Shown piece by piece: positions 35,883 through 44,824 of a stretch of DNA of 64,000 nucleotides; the stretch's first letter is position 1, and every line of letters begins with the position of its first letter. The notes under the pieces were generated by a model, which saw only the letters and a program-made list of their open reading frames with translations, searched no databases and was not told where the DNA came from. Origin of the DNA: an uncultured Caulobacterales bacterium (GTDB taxonomy: Bacteria > Pseudomonadota > Alphaproteobacteria > Caulobacterales > Maricaulaceae); assembly GCA_947503715.1 (NCBI GenBank), contig CANNER010000002.1:682001-746000 (forward strand), written 5' to 3'. Both the position numbers and the translations under genes were made by a program.

Positions 35883-37037
35883 TTGGAATTTTTAAACGGC
35901 TTGTTGAATGAGTTGATGTCGGGCGACCGCCCTTTGCTCAGTTTTCTGTTTTTCCTGAACATTATACTCTTGGTGCTTTCGCGGCCGATCATCGGACTGA
36001 TTGCTCCCAATCAGGATAATAAGACTAAGGTTAAACTGGCGCAGAGCCTTAATATCCTTGTGCTGGGATTCCAAATTATAGACTTCGCCTTGCGTCGGTC
36101 CTTTGTGGACTATGATGGGGGCTATCTTGTCAATCTCGGGATTAGCTTGATGGTTATCTATACGGGGATTTTCCTCTATAGCCTGAGCGGGACCTTTACG
36201 CGCCGCCGGTTTGGCAAGACGCGTAACTTGGATGACAAGACGCTTTACATCGAGACTTATAATTCGCGTCTCATCAATATCCTTCTGCTTGCCGTTATTG
36301 TCCTAACGGTCATTTATTCGCTGATTAAAGTTTGGGGCGCGGATAGTCTGCTCGAGACGACGGGGATTTTTGGTATTTTCATCGCGTTTCTCGCCTTTAC
36401 ATCCGCGATTTGGGCGCCTGATATTGTCAGTGGGTTGATCATCCTCAACAGTGAGATGATCGTCGACGGCGATGTCGTCATATTGGAAGGCCATGCGGAT
36501 GAGTTCATCATCGCGCGGGTCACACTGATCTATGTTGTGCTCTATGATGTGCGGAATAATCACCGCACCCTGCTGCGAAACACGCAATTTATTCAGGGGC
36601 GGATTGACAATCTCAGCCGCATTGCGAGCTCTGACGGTATTCGTCAGGCGCTTAAATATAACATTGGTTATCCGGAGTTTAGTGAGGATCCGGAGCTACG
36701 AGAGGCGGAATTAGCCGCGTTTCAGAAAAACATCGGAGATATGTTCACCCGCAGTTTTGAAGCCTGCGACGCGAATAATGCGATCAAAGTCAACCGAAGC
36801 AAGCCCTTTGAATGGGCGATGACAAATGCGGGCGATTACGCGTTGGAATATACACTCTGGGTCTATCTCGACCGCATCCCGAATACGAAAATCACGGCGA
36901 CCATCCGCAGTTACCTCATGGGGGCGATGTATAAGATCAATGAAAATGTCTATGCGGCTTCCGTCATAGAAGGCGTGGACCTGTCGACACCGGACCTCGT
37001 CAATGCGCGGCTCACGGGCGCGGACACCCCTCAATAA
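35883..37037 (+). CDS. MscS-like membrane protein
   Basis: 384 aa read from TTG at 35883 (GGGAGG seven nt before); an internal ATG is the alternative. Helices at ~17-40, ~54-70, ~83-103, ~130-150 and ~160-195. The last (GIFGIFIAFLAFTSAIWAPD) and the following segment (GLIILNSEMIVDGDVVILEG) match the pore helix and beta domain of MscS channels, but the Gly/Ala packing of the pore helix is poor. A cytoplasmic alpha/beta C-terminal domain follows. Channel activity is uncertain. Confidence 0.72.
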   Translation: MEFLNGLLNELMSGDRPLLSFLFFLNIILLVLSRPIIGLIAPNQDNKTKVKLAQSLNILVLGFQIIDFALRRSFVDYDGGYLVNLGISLMVIYTGIFLYSLSGTFTRRRFGKTRNLDDKTLYIETYNSRLINILLLAVIVLTVIYSLIKVWGADSLLETTGIFGIFIAFLAFTSAIWAPDIVSGLIILNSEMIVDGDVVILEGHADEFIIARVTLIYVVLYDVRNNHRTLLRNTQFIQGRIDNLSRIASSDGIRQALKYNIGYPEFSEDPELREAELAAFQKNIGDMFTRSFEACDANNAIKVNRSKPFEWAMTNAGDYALEYTLWVYLDRIPNTKITATIRSYLMGAMYKINENVYAASVIEGVDLSTPDLVNARLTGADTPQ

Positions 37038-37051
37038 CAGGGCTTCATAGG

Positions 37052-37069
37052 CATCACGGAGTCGTGATG
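37052..37069 (+). terminator. Small hairpin after the MscS-like gene
   Basis: CATCACG-GAGT-CGTGATG, a 7-bp perfect stem starting 14 nt after the stop. No T-run, so a weak terminator at best. Confidence 0.4.
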
Positions 37070-37081
37070 ATCTAATAATTG

Positions 37082-37124
37082 ACCAAATGGTTTCATATGC
37101 CTATCTAGTAATATACCAAACGGT
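37082..37124. promoter_or_regulatory. Tandem ACCAAA(T/C)GGT dyads upstream of the AhpD-like gene
   Basis: ACCAAATGGTT at 37082 and ACCAAACGGTT at 37115, 33 bp apart. Each has an ACC-N4-GGT dyad, followed by similar bases (TCATATG / CATAATG). Near-integral helical spacing suggests cooperative binding of a dimeric repressor, perhaps TetR-like. The downstream ATG is 39 bp away. Confidence 0.5.
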
Positions 37125-37162
37125 TCATAATGTGCCGTTACAAAGCATAAGAGAGATATAAC

Positions 37163-37729
37163 ATGACCGATTTCCCAACACATACGATTGAAACGGCACC
37201 GGCCGATGCGAAGCCTCGCCTCGAAGGCGCGCAAGCCGCCTTGGGCTTTGTGCCTAACCTCTTTGCCGCAATGGCCGAAGCGCCGGCCTTGCTCGAAGGT
37301 TATCAAACACTATCTGACATTTTCGACAAGACGGACCTCTCCGCGACGGAGCGTCAGATCATCCTGATGACTAATAATTACCTCAATGGCTGTGACTATT
37401 GCATGGCCGCCCATACCACGATCAGTCAGGGCTCAGGCGTCCCCGCTGACGTGATAGAATCCCTGCGCAACAACAAGCCGATTGCGGATGCGAAACTCGA
37501 AGCCCTCCGCCAATTCGCGATCACAGTGAACGAAACCCGTGGCTGGCCGCTGGAACGCGACGTCCAAGCCCTCATCACGGCGGGATATACGACGCAAACC
37601 GTCCTCGAAGTCGTCCTTGGCACAGGTCTGAAAGTCCTGTCCAATTACACGAACCATATTGTCGAAACGGATGTCGACGCGGCCTTTGCCCCAAATGCGT
37701 GGACTCGTCCTGCAGCGAACGCAGCCTAA
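37163..37729 (+). CDS. AhpD-like / carboxymuconolactone-decarboxylase-family protein
   Basis: 188 aa. The motif CDYCMAAH (C77, C80, H84) is the redox-active CxxC-x3-H of AhpD-type peroxidase-related proteins. Helical throughout. Probably a thiol-dependent peroxidase or alkylhydroperoxide partner in the cytoplasm. Preceded by paired ACC-N4-GGT operators, so likely inducible. Confidence 0.88.
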   Translation: MTDFPTHTIETAPADAKPRLEGAQAALGFVPNLFAAMAEAPALLEGYQTLSDIFDKTDLSATERQIILMTNNYLNGCDYCMAAHTTISQGSGVPADVIESLRNNKPIADAKLEALRQFAITVNETRGWPLERDVQALITAGYTTQTVLEVVLGTGLKVLSNYTNHIVETDVDAAFAPNAWTRPAANAA

Positions 37730-37956
37730 GTTCAAATCACAAGCCCTGTTAGATATCAGCTCCCAGTTCTATCCGCTTTGGTTAGGGCTGGGGGTTACTA
37801 AATTTTCCCCACATGAGATGAAAATTCTATCATCTTCGTTCTTTCTCGGCAGATTTTGCAAATTGCGCCGAAGACTTCCTCATATTCAAAACTTTATATA
37901 GACATGTTTGCTTTTCTTTTGTTGGATGTAAGAGCCAAAAATCGAAAGGACCTCAC

Positions 37957-38241
37957 ATGAAAAAATTTATCACATTGCTCGCATTACCTGTTTTTCTAAC
38001 GGCCTGCGGTACAGTTCCCCCCGAGTGGAAAGAGGGAGACCAATCCTTTATAGAACTCGCGGAGCAAAAACCGGATGAAGAACTATGTCGGAAGACAAAA
38101 GTTTCCGGCTCCCAGTTTGACAAGAAAGTCTGCATGACCCGCCAAAAGTGGGCCGAGATGGAACAACGGGCACAGGAAAATGCGGCCGCCGCACAACGTG
38201 CCGGGGCTCAAGCGATCAGAAGTCCGCAAGGCGCGAATTAA
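37957..38241 (+). CDS. Small lipoprotein A (tandem paralogue)
   Basis: 94 aa. The signal peptide ends in the lipobox LTACG; the mature protein starts CGTVPPEWKEGD. A conserved block CRKTKVSGSQFDKKVC lies at ~69-84, with two Cys likely disulfide-bonded, followed by Trp and a helical Ala/Gln-rich tail. The next gene encodes a clear paralogue. Function unknown. GAAAGGACC lies before the ATG. Confidence 0.75.
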   Translation: MKKFITLLALPVFLTACGTVPPEWKEGDQSFIELAEQKPDEELCRKTKVSGSQFDKKVCMTRQKWAEMEQRAQENAAAAQRAGAQAIRSPQGAN

Positions 38242-38297
38242 GAACAATCCGGTTATCGCGTTGACGAAGTGGTGAAATTGTCATTAATAAAATTATT

Positions 38298-38594
38298 ATG
38301 ACTATTTCTAAAATTTCTATCTTCGCGATAACTCTACTGTCCGCCATTTCCCTACAAGCGTGCGGCACAGTCCCCGCCGAATGGAAAGCGGGTGAGAATG
38401 CGGTGGCGACATCTGCGGATCCTGACGAAATCATTTGTCGGGATACGCGTATGACGGGCAGCAGCTTTGATAAAAAATTGTGCCTGCCTCAATCGGAATG
38501 GACCGCCATTGCAGAGGCGTCCAAGAAAAATACCAAACGTATTCAGGACAGTTCAGCGCGCGCCATCCGCAGCTCCGGTGGCGGAGGCGGCTGA
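38298..38594 (+). CDS. Small lipoprotein B (tandem paralogue)
   Basis: 98 aa. Lipobox LQACG, mature start CGTVPAEWKAGEN, then CRDTRMTGSSFDKKLC, mirroring lipoprotein A at both the N-terminus and the two-Cys block. The tail ends in RSSGGGGG. Separated from A by 56 nt. Probably a gene duplication; both are predicted periplasmic or outer-membrane attached. Confidence 0.75.
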   Translation: MTISKISIFAITLLSAISLQACGTVPAEWKAGENAVATSADPDEIICRDTRMTGSSFDKKLCLPQSEWTAIAEASKKNTKRIQDSSARAIRSSGGGGG

Positions 38595-38598
38595 GCGT

Positions 38599-39057
38599 CT
38601 ATCGCGGGACCATTTCCATGCGGCAGGGCATTGTTGGAATCCCGATCATGCGTAGCGGATTAATCGTGAACCACAGGTTCGCGTAAACCGTCTCGCCCGC
38701 ATTCACAAAGACCAAATCCATTGGGTAGCTCTTGCACCAATCCATCTTACCGTAAATTTGTGTTGCGGATTGTGGAATCTCGACGGTTACACTGCTGCCA
38801 TGTTTCACCTTGCCCAGACGCACTTTCCCGGTCGGCGTTCGCGCATAGAGGACGAGCGCGCGTAGCACACCATATTTGCCGCGATTGCGCGTGATGGTGA
38901 GGGGGTAGGTCTGGGACATCTCGAGACTCACATCTATGAGGTTTGAAGCCTTAAACGACGCCTGCGCCGCCGCGTCATAGGTGAAGGTTTCGCCCGAAAG
39001 GGGCGCATAGTCATATGGCGTCTCATCGGGAACCGTTCGGCCCGCGATTGGGTAGGG
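38599..39057 (-). pseudogene. Open frame without a credible start; probably a decayed or 5'-truncated gene
   Basis: The protein-like part is 110 aa from a GTG at 38931 or ~106 aa from an ATG at 38919, neither with a ribosome-binding site. The same frame stays open and protein-like for 42 more codons (VPDETPYDYAPLSGETFTYD) to an in-frame TGA at 39058-39060, with no ATG, GTG or TTG among them. Upstream, another frame encodes a basic stretch. A lost start or a frameshift near 39040-39060 would explain this. The visible part is rich in beta-strand-forming residues (YGVLRALVLYART, SVTVEIPQSATQIY). I do not recognise the family. Confidence 0.55.
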
Positions 39058-39268
39058 TCAGCGCCTTGGTTTGCCGGCGGAGGAGATGTTTCCGAACCGT
39101 CACAGCACATCCCCAGAATGCGCCGTGCACGCGTTGATGGAGGCTGTGGTGTCTTGGGGTATATGTGTGGCTCTCCATTTGGGGAGAGTAGGTGGTGGGG
39201 TAGGGGTGGTGTAAAGTTTTTGGATTATTGGGTCTTACGTGACGATACTCAATATCATCACCAAATTT
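39058..39268. other. Non-coding region next to the decayed gene
   Basis: About 210 nt. It holds a G/T-rich run (39170-39215, GGGGAGAGTAGGTGGTGGGG) and then AT-rich sequence leading to the AT-rich orphan. Nothing else recognised. Confidence 0.4.
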
Positions 39269-39922
39269 CTAGATGTCTGACTTGTAGATAGGAATACGAA
39301 ATAAGCGCCATAAAGTTCGAGGCAAAAAATTATCTAAGTTAACAACTTTGAGCGCCATAGTTTTTTTCATCTTTATCGAACGTGAGTCGTCATATTCTAA
39401 GATGTTGTCTTTCCATCCTTTTATTTGAAGTGACTGATCATTTAGGCAATCTAGTATTAAACTGACATCTTTCGAAATTTCAGGGTAAAAAGATTCAATA
39501 AGGCGTGTTTTCTTTTGATCTGAAAGATCATCCCAAGAATTATAATTGGGAGGTGGAAAAGCAACCGACAAACCATAGTTAAGGCCCACCTTCCTTAGAA
39601 AGTCATACCCCTTGCAGTACATGTCGTAAGTTGTTTCGATGTGTAAATGAACGTCTTCTGAAACATTTATGATTGCTTCTAAAACACGCTTAAGGCTCCA
39701 AGTAAGGTACTCCCCTTCATCAATGCAGTTTTTTAGAACTGAATGAATATCATATATTGCACCATTAGAATTGAAGTTGATGGAAATGAGATCGAGATAC
39801 CGATTTGAACCTAAATAAGTTTCTAATTCATCTTCGGCGTAAGCCCACTTTTCAACTTCCTTCAGTGATGTTAGGCCTTCTAGTATCTTAAAGATATCTA
39901 ACTTATGTTTGCTTGTATTCAC
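39269..39922 (-). CDS. AT-rich orphan protein of unknown function
   Basis: 217 aa with a GTG start 6 nt after the stop of the DUF2158 gene. I do not recognise it. The sequence is acidic in the first half, rich in Ile, Asn and Lys, and has no signal peptide or helix long enough for the membrane. Base composition is clearly AT-richer than its neighbours, and A/T-ending codons dominate, suggesting acquisition by transfer. Motifs such as YNSWDDLSDQKKTRLIESFY could form helices. It could be an immunity or regulatory protein, but there is no evidence for this. Confidence 0.6.
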   Translation of the reverse strand: MNTSKHKLDIFKILEGLTSLKEVEKWAYAEDELETYLGSNRYLDLISINFNSNGAIYDIHSVLKNCIDEGEYLTWSLKRVLEAIINVSEDVHLHIETTYDMYCKGYDFLRKVGLNYGLSVAFPPPNYNSWDDLSDQKKTRLIESFYPEISKDVSLILDCLNDQSLQIKGWKDNILEYDDSRSIKMKKTMALKVVNLDNFLPRTLWRLFRIPIYKSDI

Positions 39923-39928
39923 TAATAT

Positions 39929-40105
39929 TCAACCACCCCGCCCAACAAACAAATCCAACATATCCGCGTGAAAGCTATCACCCTGTAGCTTCCCATTCCG
40001 GTCGATCCATTGGACGGCCCAGGCGTCGCCATCTGGACCTTTGACGGTCATTTTGGGGCTGCCGGATTTTAGGCGGACGACGTCGCCGGTTTTGAAGTCT
40101 GACAT
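39929..40105 (-). CDS. DUF2158/YodC-family small protein
   Basis: 58 aa, starting MSDFKTGDVVRLKSGSPKM and ending LDLFVGRGG. GDVVxLKSGSPxMTV followed by a short strand and W-Q-W (AVQWIDRNGKL) is the DUF2158 pattern, a small beta-barrel of unknown function. Nearly coupled to the AT-rich orphan downstream. Confidence 0.8.
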   Translation of the reverse strand: MSDFKTGDVVRLKSGSPKMTVKGPDGDAWAVQWIDRNGKLQGDSFHADMLDLFVGRGG

Positions 40106-40219
40106 GGTTGGCTTTCGGGTTTTGGCGAGGGAGTTGCCCGCGCGAGAGTTCAGTCTTTTACGCTTTCGCCGGTGACCGCTTTGAGGTCATCCGCTCGCGG
40201 TGGCTCGCGGCGACGGCTT

Positions 40220-40259
40220 ATTTTAATCCCCCGGATTAAAATTCCGGGCGCAGCCCGGA
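40220..40259 (-). terminator. Double hairpin after lepA
   Basis: On the minus strand, directly after the lepA stop, TCCGGGC-TGC-GCCCGGA (40243-40259) is followed by ATTTTAATCC-GGG-GGATTAAAAT (40220-40242). The second is a perfect 10-bp stem with T-rich arms. Confidence 0.7.
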
Positions 40260-42074
40260 TCAGCCGTCGTCCATTTTAAGCGCCGCAATAAACGCTTCTT
40301 GCGGAATCTCCACGCGGCCAAACTGCCGCATCCGTTTCTTGCCCTTCTTCTGCTTGTCGAGCAATTTCCGCTTCCGGCTGGCGTCGCCGCCATAGCATTT
40401 TGCGGTCACGTCTTTGCGCATCGCGGCAATCGTTTCGCGGGCGATGACTTTGCCGCCTATGGCTGCTTGGACCGGGATTTTGAACAGGTGGCGCGGGATG
40501 AGGTCTTTGAGCCGCTCGCACATCTGCCGCCCGCGGCTTTCCGCATTATTGCGATGGACGAGCATGGAGAGCGCATCGACGGGATCGCCGTTCACGAGGA
40601 TCGACATCTTCACGAGGTCACCTTCCTTCAGACCAATCGCCTGATAATCGAAACTCGCATAGCCTTTGGAGACGGATTTCAGACGGTCATAGAAATCGAA
40701 CACGACCTCATTGAGGGGCAGTTCATATTCCACCATGGCGCGGCCATTGATGTAGGACAGGCCCGTCTGCACCCCGCGACGGTCCTGACAGAGTTTCAGA
40801 ATTCCGCCGAGATAATCATCCGGCGTCATGATGGTCGCCTTGATCCAGGGTTCCTGAATATGGTCGATCTTCATCACGTCCGGCATGTCGGCGGGATTGT
40901 GGAGTTGCATCTCTGTGCCGTCCCGCATGGCGAGCGTATAGACGACCGAGGGCGCGGTCGTGATTAGGTCGAGATCAAATTCCCGCTCCAGCCGTTCCTG
41001 AATAATTTCCAGATGGAGCAGGCCGAGGAAGCCGCAACGGAACCCAAAGCCGAGCGCGGCAGAGGTTTCCATCTCATAACTAAATGACGCATCATTCAGG
41101 CGCAGACGACCCATCGCCGCGCGCAAGTCTTCGAAATCGGCGGCGTCCACGGGGAAGATACCGCAGAATACGACGGGTTGCGCGGGTTTAAATCCGTCCA
41201 GCGCCGTTTCTGTCGGGCGCTTATCCTCGGTAATCGTATCACCCACGGCGGCGTCGGCGACTTCCTTGATGGAGCCGGTAAAGAACCCGACCTCGCCTGG
41301 GCCGAGCGATTTGACATCGGTCGCCGTCGGCAGGAAGGTCCCGACCTTGTCCACCGTATAGCTCGCGCCCGTATTCATCGTGCGGATGCGCATGCCCTTG
41401 GAAATTGTGCCCTCGATCACGCGGAACAGCACGACGACGCCCATATAGGTGTCATACCACGCATCGACGAGCATGGCTTTGAGCGGCGCTTTCGGGTCCT
41501 TCGTTTCGGGCGGGGGCAGGCGGAGCGCGATGGCTTCCAGCACATCCTCGATCCCGATGCCGGATTTCGCGGAACATTCGACCGCGTCCGACGTGTCCAA
41601 TCCGATGACGTCCTCAATCTGTTGCTTGACGCGGTCCGGCTCGGCGGCGGGCAGGTCGATCTTGTTCAGGACCGTGACGATCTCGTGGTCATGTTCAATC
41701 GCCTGATAGACATTGGCGAGGGTCTGCGCCTCGACGCCCTGCGACGCATCCACGACGAGGATCGACCCCTCACAGGCCGACAGCGAGCGCGAGACCTCAT
41801 AGGCGAAGTCCACATGACCCGGCGTATCCATCAGGTTCATGATATAGGTTTTGCCGTCCTTGGCCGGATACTCTAGCCTCACAGTCTGCGCCTTGATCGT
41901 GATGCCGCGTTCCTTCTCGATATCCATATTGTCGAGCACCTGCTCGGACATTTCACGGTCCGACAGCCCCCCGGTATAGGAGATCAGGCGGTCGGCCAGC
42001 GTCGACTTCCCGTGGTCAATATGGGCCACGATGGAGAAGTTGCGGATAAGGCTTTGGTCGGTATTCTCGGTCAT
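40260..42074 (-). CDS. lepA: Elongation factor 4 (LepA)
   Basis: 604 aa from the ATG at 42074; the frame is open upstream, but that part is not conserved. A ribosome-dependent GTPase that back-translocates stalled ribosomes. G1 [10 protein letters not shown]3 [16 protein letters not shown]4 NKIDLP. The C-terminal LepA-specific domain includes [20 protein letters not shown]. Divergent from a small lipoprotein gene. Confidence 0.97.
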   Translation of the reverse strand: MTENTDQSLIRNFSIVAHIDHGKSTLADRLISYTGGLSDREMSEQVLDNMDIEKERGITIKAQTVRLEYPAKDGKTYIMNLMDTPGHVDFAYEVSRSLSACEGSILVVDASQGVEAQTLANVYQAIEHDHEIVTVLNKIDLPAAEPDRVKQQIEDVIGLDTSDAVECSAKSGIGIEDVLEAIALRLPPPETKDPKAPLKAMLVDAWYDTYMGVVVLFRVIEGTISKGMRIRTMNTGASYTVDKVGTFLPTATDVKSLGPGEVGFFTGSIKEVADAAVGDTITEDKRPTETALDGFKPAQPVVFCGIFPVDAADFEDLRAAMGRLRLNDASFSYEMETSAALGFGFRCGFLGLLHLEIIQERLEREFDLDLITTAPSVVYTLAMRDGTEMQLHNPADMPDVMKIDHIQEPWIKATIMTPDDYLGGILKLCQDRRGVQTGLSYINGRAMVEYELPLNEVVFDFYDRLKSVSKGYASFDYQAIGLKEGDLVKMSILVNGDPVDALSMLVHRNNAESRGRQMCERLKDLIPRHLFKIPVQAAIGGKVIARETIAAMRKDVTAKCYGGDASRKRKLLDKQKKGKKRMRQFGRVEIPQEAFIAALKMDDG

Positions 42075-42168
42075 GGACGCTATGTAGCGCGGGCGGGCGG
42101 ATAAGCAAGCGTGGGGTACTGCCGCAGGGGGGTTGACATGATGCATCAACAGCTGTCAGCACCTTAAA

Positions 42169-42705
42169 ATGAAGAGGTTTTATTGTATTGCAATTGCGAG
42201 CATTTTATCTGCGTGCGCGACCTCTCCGGTCCACTTTGACCCTCATTTATACTCCAAAGTGGAAATTGATGCGGTAGTGGCGCACCACTTTGACACGAAC
42301 ACAACTGTTGTCTCAAAAGCCCTTGCTCCAAGCTTCGAAAAATTCGGGCAGCCAGCGAGATACGTTGAAGGGGATATGTCAGGCGTTGATAATGATCGTT
42401 TTGAACGTCTCTATGGGACAGGTAAAATACGGTCACGATTTAAAGTACCCAGGAAGGCTTTCTGGCAGATTGATGGAAACCGACTGGGCAAGGATGTTTC
42501 GCCGGTGCGGACGGTACACCTCATATACAATCAGGCTCTTTTAGATGGAAATGTATTCTTGGCAAAGTCAATGGAAACAAGGAGAGGACAAACTTTTACA
42601 GTTTTTGAGCGTCAACAAGACTCTCAAATTATAGTTAGCGTTTACAAAACCAGTCGTTTACCTAAAGCCGCCGAATTCAAAACACTCGAACTACGTGTGG
42701 ATTAA
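42169..42705 (+). CDS. Hypothetical lipoprotein
   Basis: 178 aa. Lipobox LSACATSP after a short signal peptide. The mature part contains FERLYGTGKIRSRFKVPRKA and a C-terminal strand-rich region. I do not recognise the family. Base composition is slightly AT-rich compared with neighbours. A likely promoter lies in the 94-bp gap shared with lepA. Confidence 0.65.
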   Translation: MKRFYCIAIASILSACATSPVHFDPHLYSKVEIDAVVAHHFDTNTTVVSKALAPSFEKFGQPARYVEGDMSGVDNDRFERLYGTGKIRSRFKVPRKAFWQIDGNRLGKDVSPVRTVHLIYNQALLDGNVFLAKSMETRRGQTFTVFERQQDSQIIVSVYKTSRLPKAAEFKTLELRVD

Positions 42706-42711
42706 CATAAG

Positions 42712-43557
42712 TTACATGATCCAGCCTTCTTCGCGCAGAACGGCATTGCGATCCGGGCCTATTAAATCGTCCGCGCTCAACGCCTCTCGCAATCTCCCGC
42801 CCTCATCCCACGCCGCCAAATCCGCGCTGACCTGCGCGACCTGTTGCGCGTCGCGGATATCGTAGGGTTGTTGGTGAAAGTCCGGATGCGCGGTGGGGAA
42901 GATTTCTGTTATGATGATGGGCTTGGAGAGCTTGTCTGCGAACTCTGTCTCAAACGGCCAGATGGCTATGTTTGGCCCGAGGACGGGGTCGCGGCGGAGG
43001 CGTTCCAAGGCTGCTATGCCCAGCAATGTCTGGCTTCCCACCGCGCCGGAATAGGCGAGTTTCCAGACGGAATGTGCGCCTTTTGTGGTGAGGTCCGATT
43101 GTCGCCATTCGGGAAAGCCGCGCGCGAACAGGGCTATGGGTTTGCCCCAGTGGAGGTTGTCATAGTTTTGCGTTTTCGGATGTCCCCAGAACGGACCTTC
43201 CGCTTCGCCGATTAATTTATTTAATTGCCCGGCGGCCTCGAAACGGTTGCTGACATTGTCCGGACCGTCTTTGACCGTCGCGTGGATGAGGGACCAAATC
43301 CCCGACCAATCCGCCACGCCCAACCGGTCCGCTGTGCCTGCCGGATAGCCAAAGGCGAAATCGAAGCCGATGATCATCCGCTCTTGCCGTGCGAGGGCGT
43401 CGTGCATGCGTCTTGCGAGATGGTCCATCGCGGCAAAGCGTGTCGGGATATTGATCGGGTCTGCCCCCGCCGCGCCGATCCAGATCGAATCCTTACCACG
43501 TGTGGGGCTGTTAGCGGCGGACCAGTCGACGGCGATATGATGATGGAAGAGGGGCAT
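42712..43557 (-). CDS. DUF429-like predicted RNase-H-fold protein
   Basis: 281 aa from the ATG at 43557 (MPLFHHHIAVDWSAANSP); the upstream open frame overlaps the divergent membrane-protein gene and is not coding. The strand-start Asp in AVDWSAA and a second in IIGFDFAFGYP are placed as in RNase-H-like nuclease folds, and TEIFPTAHP may hold further catalytic residues. Enzymatic role is unknown. The end is close to, and convergent with, the lipoprotein gene. Confidence 0.6.
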   Translation of the reverse strand: MPLFHHHIAVDWSAANSPTRGKDSIWIGAAGADPINIPTRFAAMDHLARRMHDALARQERMIIGFDFAFGYPAGTADRLGVADWSGIWSLIHATVKDGPDNVSNRFEAAGQLNKLIGEAEGPFWGHPKTQNYDNLHWGKPIALFARGFPEWRQSDLTTKGAHSVWKLAYSGAVGSQTLLGIAALERLRRDPVLGPNIAIWPFETEFADKLSKPIIITEIFPTAHPDFHQQPYDIRDAQQVAQVSADLAAWDEGGRLREALSADDLIGPDRNAVLREEGWIM

Positions 43558-43590
43558 GACTTTCACGTCGTTCTTGCCTAGCCTCGCGCC

Positions 43591-44151
43591 ATGAGCAAGC
43601 CCCATGATTATCACCGCTTTTCCGGCTGGCGTCTCGTCGTGCTGCTGCTCGTGTTCGCCCTCTATACGACGTGGTTTATCGGGCCTGGATATTTTGGGCA
43701 ATTGGTGCGGCTGGAGGGGTATGAGTTTCTGCAGGGGCGAGGCTTTTACACGGGCGCCGAAGCCGTCGCCGCGATCGAGGGTCTGGATGCGGCGGGGCGG
43801 CGGTTGAAATATACCGAGCTGGGTTTTGATCTCATCTATATGGTCTTGCAGACCTTCGTTTTTGAAGCGTTGATCGCGTTCGGCCTCCGTCATTTGAGAT
43901 GGTTAAAGACGCACTGGCGGTGGTTACTGCTCCTGCCGATGGGCTATCTCTTTTTCGATATTTTAGAGGATAGTGCATTGGCGCTCCTGCTCTCCACAGA
44001 ATCTAAGCTAATCGGTAGTTTCGCAGGCGTTTTCACTGCGGCGAAAATGGCATTTTTTCTGCCCTGCATTCCGATTTCACTCGGCTTTGCGATAACTGGC
44101 TGTGTGGCGTTTTTCTTACGCAAAGGTAAGGCGGCGGACGGGTCGTCTTAA
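43591..44151 (+). CDS. Hypothetical four-helix membrane protein
   Basis: 186 aa. Hydrophobic segments at ~14-34, ~78-98, ~108-128 and ~145-175. No recognisable motif. The stop codon region overlaps the first TTAA of the CtrA-type box in front of eipA. Divergent from the DUF429-like gene with 33 bp between starts. Confidence 0.6.
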   Translation: MSKPHDYHRFSGWRLVVLLLVFALYTTWFIGPGYFGQLVRLEGYEFLQGRGFYTGAEAVAAIEGLDAAGRRLKYTELGFDLIYMVLQTFVFEALIAFGLRHLRWLKTHWRWLLLLPMGYLFFDILEDSALALLLSTESKLIGSFAGVFTAAKMAFFLPCIPISLGFAITGCVAFFLRKGKAADGSS

Positions 44152-44162
44152 CGCGGTCTTAA
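44148..44162. promoter_or_regulatory. Perfect CtrA-type box upstream of eipA
   Basis: TTAA-CGCGGTC-TTAA at 44148-44162. It overlaps the end of the preceding gene and ends 3 nt before the first possible eipA ATG. CtrA boxes usually overlap the -35 region, so transcription would start ~30 nt downstream and translation at a later ATG. Confidence 0.7.
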
Positions 44163-44164
44163 CC

Positions 44165-44824
44165 ATGATGGACGACATGTCAGTCATGTTTGATACCGCA
44201 AAATCTCTCCCGAAACTCAACTGGATGACGCTCGCCATTTTAGCGATTTGCGGCGCAGCGCTCGCATTGGGCGGCTGTTCCACAACGCCGAAGAACAATC
44301 CCAACGGCTATCCGCAGGGCGAAACGGCGCAGGCCCCGAAGGAAAGCTATAGCGACAAGGAACTCGCCAGCGCGATTTCCGACCATCTCGGCGTCACGGC
44401 GGAGAGCGCGGCTTCCGCGATTGAAGACTTGTTCAAGAAACAGGGCCGCCCCGTCGGATATATCACGGGCGAGGAGGGCGGCGGTGCCCTGATCTTTGGC
44501 GCGAAATACGGTAAGGGCACACTCTGGATGAAGGACGGGCGCACGCAGAAAGTCTATTGGCAGGGCCCGACGGTCGGGATTGATGCGGGCGCGGAAGTCA
44601 GCCGTGTGTTCACACTCGTCTATGATCTGGATAACCCGGAAGACATCTATCGTCGCTTCCCCGGTGTGGATGGCTCAGCCTTTTTCATTGCCGGGATGGC
44701 GGTACATTATCAGCGCGCGAATGGCATTACACTTGCGCCGGTTCGCGCGGGTGCGGGCTTGCGTCTCGGCGCGAATGTCGGCTATTCCAGCTACACGAAA
44801 AAGCGTGGCATCCTGCCGATTTAA
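44165..44824 (+). CDS. eipA: EipA-family (DUF1134) envelope-integrity protein
   Basis: 219 aa from the first ATG; later in-frame ATGs at 44186 and 44225 are possible, and the CtrA box position favours one of them. A lipobox-like GGC ends the hydrophobic leader. The core (EGGGALIFGAKYGKGTLWMK, WQGPTVGIDAGAEVSRVFTL, FPGVDGSAFFIAGMAVHYQR) is the DUF1134/EipA family, a small periplasmic beta-barrel needed for envelope stress resistance in Brucella. Converges on the next gene with the stop codons overlapping. Confidence 0.88.
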   Translation: MMDDMSVMFDTAKSLPKLNWMTLAILAICGAALALGGCSTTPKNNPNGYPQGETAQAPKESYSDKELASAISDHLGVTAESAASAIEDLFKKQGRPVGYITGEEGGGALIFGAKYGKGTLWMKDGRTQKVYWQGPTVGIDAGAEVSRVFTLVYDLDNPEDIYRRFPGVDGSAFFIAGMAVHYQRANGITLAPVRAGAGLRLGANVGYSSYTKKRGILPI

